Positions 1 through 5,122 of a stretch of DNA of 5,122 nucleotides are shown here, piece by piece. The position numbers and the translations under genes are program-made. The number at the start of each line of letters is the position of its first letter. Within the stretch, counting starts at the first letter, position 1. Under the pieces are notes generated by a model, which had not been told where the DNA came from, did not search any database, and saw only the letters and a program-made list of their open reading frames with translations. Source of the DNA: an uncultured bacterium (GTDB lineage Bacteria; Actinomycetota; Coriobacteriia; Coriobacteriales; Coriobacteriaceae); the NCBI GenBank assembly GCA_905215205.1, contig CAJMPK010000113.1:1-5122 (forward strand). The letters are read 5' to 3'.

Positions 1-255
1 GAGGTTGGTTCCACGATTACGGCGACCGCCAAGGCGGGTTCCACCGACGTTACCACCGATTCACATGTCACGTGGCAGTGGTACAAGGGCACGTCGAACA
101 CCGCGAGCTCGTGCAACACGCCTATCGAGGGTGAGACCGGTAACACCCTGACGGTGACCGCTGCCCTTAAGGGCTTCTACGTCGTGGCCAAGGCCAATGG
201 CGGCTATGGCGAGCAGAAGCCGTACTATGCGGCGGGTCCTGTGTCCGTCGCTGGC
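1..255 (+). repeat. Ig-like repeat 1 (N-terminally cut)
   Basis: Residues 1-85 of the protein. The visible part has a VGSTITATAK strand, the core Trp motif VTWQWYKG (residues 23-30) and the closing strand LKGFYVVAK (56-64). The core W27 and the Gly of the closing motif (G58) are 31 residues apart, against 32 in the three following repeats. This is the pattern of bacterial Ig-like repeats that occur in strings in large surface proteins. The repeat begins at or before the window edge, so more copies may lie upstream. It contains the only Cys of the four repeats (C38). The Ig-like assignment is by motif and spacing, not by a profile search. Confidence 0.7.
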
Positions 256-3200
256 CAAGTTGAGCTGTACGACGTGCAGTTTGAGGGCTCTCCTGCCACC
301 AACGGCGTGCACGTGGGCGATACGCTCAAGACCAAGGTACGCAAAAAGGACGGTTCGCGCTACAGCTATATCGACCGCACCGATAATGTGACCTACCAGT
401 GGCAGTATGCAAACAGCAACTCGAGCTACGACTCCGCTTACACCGATATCCCCGGTGCTACCAAGGCCACCTATACCGTTGACGCCGCCTATGCCGGCAA
501 GTACCTGCGCGTGAAGGTGACGAGCGAAAATACCGTTTTCAGCACGCAGAAGAAGAACTCGTACGGTACGCAGTCCGTTGCCCCGCTCGGCCCCGTGACG
601 CTCAAGGGTCAGTACAAGCTGGCGGGCATTGAGCTTGCCGATAAAAACGTTACGCTGAGCGTGGGTTCAAAGATCACGCCGAGCGTGCAGGTTCCGGGCA
701 GCTGGTCGGGCTCGACGAAGGACGTGCCCGACGATGCCGAGTTGACCATGGCGTGGTATGCCAAGGGCGAGGGCGATGCCGATTGGACCGAGCTCACCGA
801 CGGCATCGATACGACCGATGGCAGCCTGACTCTTACGGATGCGCTTGTCGGCAAGAGGATCAAGGTTACGGCGAGCGCTCTCGACAACACGGTTGAGTGG
901 GTATCGTCCGACAGCGTTACCGCGGCGGGGGAGTATAACCTGCTGCGCGTGACCACTACGCCGCAGATCAATAGCGATTCGACCCATCTCGTCTCGGGCG
1001 ATAGCGTTAAGGCGACGGCGCAGGCCAAGCGCGCCGACGGTTCGACCACCAATGGTATCGATGTCACCGGTCAGGCGACTGTTGCCTGGTATGCGGCCGA
1101 AGACGCGAAGGCTCCCGCGGCCGACTGGACGCTGCTGTCCGATATGTCGGGCGCCGAGGCGACGGTCTCGGCATCTGCTGCTGGCAAATATCTGAAGGCT
1201 GTCGCCACGAGCGGAAGCTCGACGGTCGAGCTCGTCTCTACCAACAAGGTTATCGCCGCAGGCTCACTTGAGGCCGCAGTCCAAAAGCTCAACGATGCCA
1301 ATAAACAGATCGCCGTTGATTACAGCGCTAAGGGCGGCAACGTGAATGACGCGCTGAAGGCGCAGCTTGCCGATCTGGGATTTACCGATATTGACGTCAA
1401 GGTCTCCGAGGGCGGTGTTGCCTTTAATGCAGAGGATGACAAGGCCACGGTCGGTATCTCCGACGCCCAGGATAAGACCAACGGCGATGTGACGTTCTTC
1501 TTCATTGACCCCAACAACTACACCGGTTACAACATTGACGGTCTGCGTAGCGCCGACGTCGTGTTTGAGCTGTCGCGCGATGGCAAGACCGAGTACTACC
1601 AGCCCAACAAATCGGTGCAGGTTGCTTGGGACGAGGCCCGCGTTCAGCAAATGCTCGACGATGCGGCCGAGCAGGTTGCCATCGGTTACGCCGCAGGCGA
1701 TTCGGCTGAGTCCGTCACGTCCAACCTCACGCTTCCGTATCGCGCGGGCTCCAAGAACAAGTTCGAGGTTAGCTGGAAGAGTTCCGACGGCGATGTCATT
1801 TGGCCGTCCGGTTATGGCTGGGACGACTACACCGGCAAGGTGACGCGCGTCTCGAGCGATCGCGCCGTTACGCTGACCGCGACGGTTTCGTTTGTGAGCG
1901 GCGGCCCGAGCGATGTCGAGGGCTCGCACGACTTCACCGTGACCGTCAAGGGTGATCCCGAGAAGGTCGCCGCCGACAAGAAGGCGCTCCAGGAGAAGGT
2001 CGATGAGGCCTTTACCTACGACAACATCAAATACTCCGGCACCGATACGATTGCCGATAAGGACGGCCTGACCGCCGACCTGCAGATGCCGCGCACGAGC
2101 ACGCTCAACATCGACGGCAAGTACTACAAGGTCGAGTACTCCGCCAGCACCGATGACATTACGTTCAACGGTTACAAGGGCACGGTCTACCAGCCGCTGC
2201 CTGGCGCCAAGGCCGCAAGCACCAAGATCACCCTTACGGTGACCGATAAGTCCAACGCCGAGGTCACGGCAAGCAAGACCCTCGACTTTGCGCTTGCCCC
2301 GCAGGACCAAGACGAGCTCGATGCTGAGCTTTCTCTTATGGAGAAGGCGAAGGCTGGCTATGCTGCTGCCATTCTGAATGGCCAGGATGCCAATGCCGTT
2401 TCGGCAGACATGCACGCCTTCCAGAAGGCCTATCTCGATGCCGACGGTAACCTTGCCTGGAGCTATAGCAAGGCAACGACCGATTCGACCGACTTGGGCG
2501 TCGTGCCGGTTGATCTGCCTGGCTATGACGCGATGTCCGGTCAGGACTGGCGCCTGTTTAAGTCGAGCAACAGCTCGGTTGTTTCTGCCGAGAACCTGAA
2601 GGTCACGCAGCCGCAGTACAACACGAAGGTTACGATCTCGTCTCGCCTGACGAGCGAGAAGTACGCTCGCTATGCCGAGCGCTATCCCGACAATGCCACG
2701 TATGCCAAGCTTGCCAACCAGGACGTATCGGCAAAGATCACGGTTCTGGGCACGAGCGGTCAAAACGATCCCGAGGTTACGGCGACGTGCACAGTTATCG
2801 GCGTCGATTCCAAGGGCAAGCAGCAGACGTGGGCTGCCGCTTCGCAGTACACGCTCAAGAACGGCTCGACTGCCGCCGATCTTTCCGAGGAGCTCTTTAA
2901 GCAGGCCGGCCTCAAGGCCGATTACGATCCCAACGGCTCTTGGGGTTGGGTGCTCAATTCCATTACGTCGCCTTTCGATGCCGATCGCACCCTTGCAGAC
3001 GACCATGCTACGGGCGCCTATTGGCAGCTGTTCATCAATGGCGTCGCTGCATCGGTGGGCGCTGGCAGTTACCCCCTCGAGGCGGGCGACTCTGTCGTCT
3101 GGTGCTACTCGAAGTACGGTGACGCTGCGCCCACCGACCAGCTTTCGGTAAGCTGCACCGTTATCGGCCAGGACGCTTCGGGCGCTCAGCAAACGTGGGC

Positions 3201-5122
3201 TCAGCCTACGACCGCGCTGGTGGAAGAGGGCGCAACTGCTGCCGATTTTTCCGAGCAGGTCTTTAAGCAGGCCGGCATTGGCGCCGACGTCCAAACCGGT
3301 TCGTATGGTTGGTTCCTCAATTCGCTGACTTCTCCGTTCAATAAGAGCGTGAAGCTTTCGACCGTACAGGTTAACGAAAGCACCTGGAAGTCCTGGCAGT
3401 TCTTCGTTAACGGCAAGATGGCCAATGTTGGCGCCGGCAACTACACGCTTAAGGCCGGCGACGAGGTTGCCTGGGTCTATGGTTCCGATGGCACCATGCC
3501 CGGTCAGGTTTCTGTCTCGATGGAGATCATCGGCAAGAAGGACGATAAGGCGCAGCGCTGGACCGATCCTTCGACGCAGGTGTTTGTTGAGGGCACGATG
3601 ATCAAGGACGCCACTGCCGCCTACTTTGATGCTTTGGGCATTGAGTCCGAGATGTACGATCAGCTGGGCTTCTGGGGCGTTCACAGCCTTGTCTCTCCGC
3701 TTGACGGCACTAAGTTGGCCGGCGCTTGGTCATACTTTGTTAACGGTGTTCCCGGACCTCAGCTCGACAGTGACTACGTGCTCAAGTCGGGTGACAGGAT
3801 CGTCTGGGCCTATGCTGCCGGCGATACGGTGCCTAATCCCGATGAGGTCGTAGTCGATCCGAGCGCCCCGCGTCCGACCGATTGGAAGTCCGATTGGGAT
3901 GGCCAGTCCAATACAGCGGTCGAAAACGTTTCGACGCCTACGGGTGCGCTAGCGAGCTCTTGGACGTTCGATTGGAAGGCGTACTCGGGTGCCACGAATC
4001 CCAACGCAAGTGAGCCTATCGTTGTTAACGGCAACGTATACCTCGCCGTCAACAAGCGTTTGCTAAGGATTGACGCCGAGTCGGGCAAGGTCCTTGCCGA
4101 GTCGAATCTTAAGACTGCGGTCGGTTACACCTCGCGCCCGATTTATGCGAACGGTTTGGTTATCGTTCCGCTTGACGGCGGTGCGGTCCAGGCCCTGACG
4201 GCTGACGCGCTCACAACGGTTTGGGTCACTGACCCCGTGAGCAAGGTCGCTCAGTCTAATTCTCAGCTGACGGTTGATGGCAATTACCTCTATGTCGGCA
4301 CCGCTGAGGTCGTCGACTTTGCAACGAGAACGTACAATAACGGTCATCTGACGCGTATTAATATCCTGACTGGTGCTGTTTCTTGGCAGCATGTTAATGC
4401 TGATGAGGGCTATTACTGGACAGGCGCTACGGTGGGTGATGACTTTGTCTTGGTTCCCGCCAGTGCCGGTACCGTCGAGATGCTCAGCAAGTCTTCGGGC
4501 GATGTGCTCGGAAGGGTTTCGGTTGGGGCTCTTGTCAACTCCAGCTGCGTGCTTTCGGATGACGGCAGCCATGCCTATCTCATCTCGCGCGACGGCAAGC
4601 TGCACGTGTTGGCGATTTCCGATGGCGACTCACGCGATGCGGATGCCGCTTCGCGTATTACCGAGGAGCGCGTTGTTGACCTTGGCCTTACCGGCTGCGC
4701 GTGTGCGCCTACGATGTATGATGGCAACAAGCTGATTGTTGGCGGCGAGGTTGCTGGCGGCTCTGCGCTAGCGATTATTGATCCGGCCAACGACTTTGCC
4801 ACGACGCTGGTTTCGTCTGCTGATGGCACTGCGCTTCCTGCTGGTGGCATCAAGGGCGCTCCGCTGGTGAGTGCTCAGGCCGATGGGACCTACTACGTGT
4901 ATTTCACCGTCAACTATGGTGAGACTACCGCCCAAGGCAATTACACCTCGGGCGGTGGCGTATATCGTTACAAGCTGGGTGACGCTGAGGCTTATGGTGT
5001 GTTTAGCGCAACAGGCCACAACAACTACTGTGACTCGCCAATCGCTTGTGATGCCCAGGGCAACTTGTACTACATCAACGACTCTGGCGCGCTGTTCAAG
5101 CTGAATGCTGGCGTTAAGGTCT
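1..5122 (+). CDS. Giant multidomain surface protein (Ig-like repeats, three DUF4430 domains, PQQ-like beta-propeller), partial at both ends
   Basis: Frame 1 is open across the whole window: 1707 codons, no stop, both ends cut by the window, so the full protein is larger. Domains in order: four Ig-like repeats (residues 1-420), an alpha/beta module (about 421-540), three aBig-like modules (about 541-920), three DUF4430 domains (about 926-1276), a linker, and a PQQ-like propeller (about 1293 to the end). No membrane-spanning stretch is seen, and the composition is rich in Ala, Asp, Gly, Ser, Thr, Val and Lys with only nine Cys, as expected for a secreted Gram-positive protein. Signal peptide and wall anchor must lie outside the window. 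Likely role (inference): a surface adhesin or ligand-capture protein with an Ig-type stalk. No enzymatic motif is recognised. The coding call is very secure: internal repeats keep their spacing in this frame, and TTA, CTA and TCA codons are almost absent. The biological function is unknown. Confidence 0.95.
256..612 (+). repeat. Ig-like repeat 2
   Basis: Residues about 86-204. Opening strand LYDVQFEG, then VGDTLKTKV (105-113), core motif VTYQWQYAN (130-138), the turn YTDIPGATKATYTV (147-160) and closing strand YAGKYLRVKV (164-173). W134 to G166 is 32 residues. The combination 'YQW ... IPGAT..TYTV ... GKYLRV' is the classic form of a bacterial Ig-like repeat and makes this the clearest of the four copies. 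Likely role is structural, as a stalk or spacer on the cell surface (inference). Confidence 0.8.
613..936 (+). repeat. Ig-like repeat 3
   Basis: Residues about 205-312. Opening strand YKLAGIELADKNVTLSVGS, core motif LTMAWYAKGEG (248-258), WTEL (262-265), and closing strand LVGKRIKVTAS (282-292). W252 to G284 is 32 residues, identical to repeats 2 and 4. It carries the AWY variant of the core motif, shared with repeat 4, so repeats 3 and 4 look more alike than either does to repeat 2. A conserved ending follows (VEWVSSDSVTAAG), matching VELVSTNKVIAAG in repeat 4. Confidence 0.75.
937..1260 (+). repeat. Ig-like repeat 4
   Basis: Residues about 313-420. Opening strand LLRVTTTPQI, then LVSGDSVKATAQAK (330-343), core motif ATVAWYAAED (359-368), DWTLLSD (375-381), and closing strand AAGKYLKAVATS (393-404). 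W363 to G395 is 32 residues. The repeat ends in VELVSTNKVIAAG (409-421), which is also the exit from the Ig-like string into a differently built module. Structural stalk role is inferred. Confidence 0.75.
1261..1620 (+). other. Alpha/beta module between the Ig-like string and the aBig-like modules
   Basis: Protein domain, residues about 421-540. It opens with an amphipathic helix-like stretch (LEAAVQKLNDANKQIAVDY), followed by a helix (VNDALKAQLADLGF, 448-461) and a strand pair (TDIDVKVSEGGVAF). It then has a Gly-Ile-Ser turn (485-487) and a hydrophobic strand NGDVTFFFIDPNNYTGY (494-510). The closing strands are DVVFELSRDGKTEYY (519-533). The order resembles modules I associate with large bacterial Ig-like proteins, where a helical opener precedes aBig domains, but I cannot name a family. 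It could be the first, more divergent member of the series that follows. Confidence 0.5.
1621..1950 (+). repeat. aBig-like (atrophied bacterial Ig) module A
   Basis: Residues about 541-650. Helical opener DEARVQQMLDDAAEQVAIGY (544-563), then the strand with the Leu-Pro signature VTSNLTLPY (572-580). The core is VSWKSSDGDVI (590-600), the W-x-SS-D/N motif typical of aBig domains, followed by TGKVTRVSSDRAVTLTATV (611-629) and the terminal strand HDFTVTVKG (643-651). This is a textbook order for the family: 'I...LP...v.W.SSd..vi...G.v.r....VtLtatv...f.v.V'. It is the best-preserved of three copies. Known aBig domains are extracellular and structural or carbohydrate/adhesion-associated. No specific ligand is implied here. 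Confidence 0.75.
1951..2298 (+). repeat. aBig-like module B (degenerate core)
   Basis: Residues about 651-766. Helical opener DPEKVAADKKALQEKVDEAF (652-671), strand LTADLQMPRT (690-699) matching the Leu-Pro position of module A, then the core VEYSASTDDI (711-720), which replaces the W-x-SS-D of module A with Y-S-A-S-T-D. An insertion with VYQPLPGAKAAS (729-740) precedes the VtLtatv-equivalent strand STKITLTVTDK (740-750). The module closes with KTLDFALAP (759-767). Copy identity is by order and spacing of motifs. The Trp loss suggests divergence after duplication. Confidence 0.65.
2299..2760 (+). repeat. aBig-like module C (longer, with an inserted segment)
   Basis: Residues about 767-920. 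Helical opener QDELDAELSLMEKAKAGYAA (770-789), a second helix AVSADMHAFQKAYLDADGNL (799-818), then VVPVDLPGYD (834-843) at the Leu-Pro position and the core WRLFKSSNSSVV (850-861), equivalent to W-x-SS-D in module A. It continues with LKVTQPQYNTKVTISSRLTS (866-885), the helical/loop insert EKYARYAERYPDNATYAKLA (886-905) and the final strand QDVSAKITVLG (907-917). It is about 40 residues longer than modules A and B, through the region 881-906. The assignment is weaker than for module A. Confidence 0.6.
2776..3120 (+). repeat. DUF4430 (transcobalamin-like C-terminal) domain 1
   Basis: Residues about 926-1040. Strand CTVIGVDSKGKQQTWA (930-945), helix ADLSEELFKQAGL (959-971), strand WGWVLNSITSPFD (981-993), then YWQLFINGVAASVGAGSY (1007-1024) and LEAGDSVVWCY (1026-1036). 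The W-x-x-F-x-N-G block with GD-x-x-x-W-x-Y downstream is the signature of the beta-grasp domain known from the C-terminal part of transcobalamin and from bacterial surface proteins. W1008 to W1034 is 26 residues and N1013 to D1030 is 17, exactly as in the next two copies. In animals the family contacts cobalamin; the bacterial role is mostly unknown. Two Cys (930 and 1035) could form a disulfide, but this is speculative. Confidence 0.85.
2894..3276 (+). repeat. Near-identical nucleotide stretch in DUF4430 copies 1 and 2 (spacing 366 bp)
   Basis: The 17-base string TCTTTAAGCAGGCCGGC occurs at 2894-2910 and again at 3260-3276, exactly 366 bases (122 codons) apart. It encodes the end of the FKQAG helix in both domains. 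The surrounding codons (ADxSEx before it) are also largely identical. Copy 3 shows no such match. The pattern points to a duplication of one 122-codon unit more recent than the split from copy 3, or to gene conversion between copies 1 and 2. Confidence 0.8.
3142..3492 (+). repeat. DUF4430 (transcobalamin-like C-terminal) domain 2
   Basis: Residues about 1048-1164. Strand CTVIGQDASGAQQTWA (1052-1067), helix ADFSEQVFKQAGI (1081-1093), YGWFLNSLTSPFN (1102-1114), then SWQFFVNGKMANVGAGNY (1131-1148) and LKAGDEVAWVY (1150-1160). W1132 to W1158 is 26 residues and N1137 to D1154 is 17. It starts with a Cys aligned to C930 of copy 1 exactly 122 codons away but lacks the partner of C1035 (V1159 instead). 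It is clearly closer to copy 1 than to copy 3, both in protein and in nucleotides. Confidence 0.85.
3508..3828 (+). repeat. DUF4430 (transcobalamin-like C-terminal) domain 3
   Basis: Residues about 1170-1276. Strand MEIIGKKDDKAQRWTDPS (1174-1191), helix IKDATAAYFDALGI (1201-1214), FWGVHSLVSPLD (1224-1235), then AWSYFVNGVPGPQLDSDY (1242-1259) and LKSGDRIVWAY (1261-1271). W1243 to W1269 is 26 residues and N1248 to D1265 is 17, so the C-terminal half matches copies 1 and 2 with no indel. It differs in the first half, where the linker between SPLD and the W-block is shorter. It has no Cys and is the most diverged copy. Its AWSYFVNG form is closest to what I recall as the family consensus. Confidence 0.85.
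3829..3876 (+). other. Pro/Asp-rich interdomain linker
   Basis: Residues about 1277-1292, VPNPDEVVVDPSAPRP. Low hydrophobic complexity, four Pro in 16 residues and acidic charge. This is the usual composition of a flexible linker. It separates the last DUF4430 copy from the propeller, so it likely acts as a hinge between the binding domains. Confidence 0.6.
3877..5122 (+). other. PQQ-like / WD40-like beta-propeller domain, C-terminally cut
   Basis: Residues about 1293-1707. It opens with TDWKSDWDGQSNTAVENVST and a second Trp run SSWTFDWKAY (1319-1328), the entry pattern of PQQ-like propellers ('dW..frgd..n.a....tp.....W'). About eight blade-like units follow, each with a 'P-x-x-x-x-x-G/D-N-x-(V/L)-Y-V-x-x' strand and a 'L-x-x-(L/I)-D-x-x-(T/S)-G' turn: for example NGNVYLAVNKRLLRIDAESG (1343-1362), ANGLVIVPLDGGAVQAL (1383-1399), DGNYLYVGT (1426-1434), DGNKLIVGG (1574-1582) and QGNLYYINDSGALFKL (1686-1701). 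No residues for a PQQ cofactor are recognised; in such surface proteins the propeller is taken as a binding scaffold. Its C-terminal end and any wall anchor are outside the window. Confidence 0.75.

Noticed and set aside
609..1067. Minus-strand open frame of about 150 codons over the Ig-like repeats
   Set aside because: Ser/Val/Leu-rich product with no recognisable motif, fully overlapped by the real coding frame. It is a shadow.
2672..3151. Plus-strand open frame of about 160 codons in another frame, over the module C/DUF4430 copy 1 region
   Set aside because: Arg/Ser/Pro-rich out-of-frame translation typical of GC-rich genes. The frame-1 product there matches the DUF4430 pattern.
1264..3684. 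An 806-codon open frame on the minus strand that could be read as a large gene
   Set aside because: It is in exact codon register with the sense gene, and its length is fully explained by the lack of TTA, CTA and TCA codons there. Its product is a monotonous Arg/Leu/Gly/Ile/Val-rich sequence without domain motifs, whereas the sense frame holds repeated domains with fixed spacing.
2776..3828. Firm claim that the DUF4430 triplet binds cobalamin
   Set aside because: The family link is real, but in transcobalamin the site is shared with a helical barrel that is absent here, and most bacterial DUF4430 proteins have no shown ligand. It is kept only as a testable idea.
4063..4605. Minus-strand open frame of 180 codons over the propeller
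   Set aside because: Also in codon register with the sense gene; it ends at a sense CTA codon (4063). The sense frame shows blade motifs throughout.
3877..5122. Propeller as a PQQ-dependent dehydrogenase
   Set aside because: No PQQ- or metal-binding residue pattern, disulfide ring of adjacent Cys or heme c motif (CxxCH) is visible. C1566 and C1568 are in a CxC without a following His. The blade pattern alone fits a non-enzymatic PQQ-like/WD40-like scaffold.
1..5122. Promoters, ribosome binding sites, terminators, tRNA, CRISPR or insertion-sequence ends
   Set aside because: The whole window is coding in frame 1. Short purine runs and small inverted repeats occur, as expected by chance in a GC-rich gene, and none sits where a gene boundary exists.

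Overview
The window is the inside of one very large gene on the + strand. Frame 1 is open from base 1 to base 5122 (1707 complete codons plus one extra base) with no stop. The frame reads as a continuous series of recognisable extracellular domains, so both the start and the stop codon lie outside the window. There is no intergenic DNA, RNA gene, mobile element or CRISPR array. Residue numbers below count from the first base of the window (residue n = bases 3n-2 to 3n).

Organism: GC-rich codon use (AAG, AAC, GAC, GGC, TCG/AGC and ACG dominate; I find no TTA, three CTA and five TCA codons in frame), with a large Ig-like/DUF4430/PQQ-like-propeller surface protein. This best fits a high-GC Gram-positive of the Coriobacteriia (Collinsella or a relative, typically gut-associated). 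It is a judgement from style and architecture, not a proof.

Layout, N to C: (1) four Ig-like beta-sandwich repeats, residues 1-420, with the first cut by the window edge; (2) a helical/alpha-beta module, about 421-540; (3) three bacterial Ig-like modules of the 'atrophied' (aBig) type, each starting with a helical stretch, about 541-920; (4) three tandem DUF4430 (transcobalamin C-terminal-like beta-grasp) domains, about 926-1276; (5) a short Pro/Asp-rich linker; (6) a PQQ-like/WD40-like beta-propeller from about 1293, running off the end of the window with about eight blade-like units visible.

How it probably works (inference): the Ig-like modules form a long stalk that projects the DUF4430 domains and the propeller from the cell surface. 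The latter two are candidate ligand- or partner-binding parts. No catalytic residues are recognised. Signal peptide, cell-wall anchor, promoter and terminator are not visible. Many reading frames in the other five frames, including an 806-codon antisense one, are shadows of this gene and are not annotated as genes.
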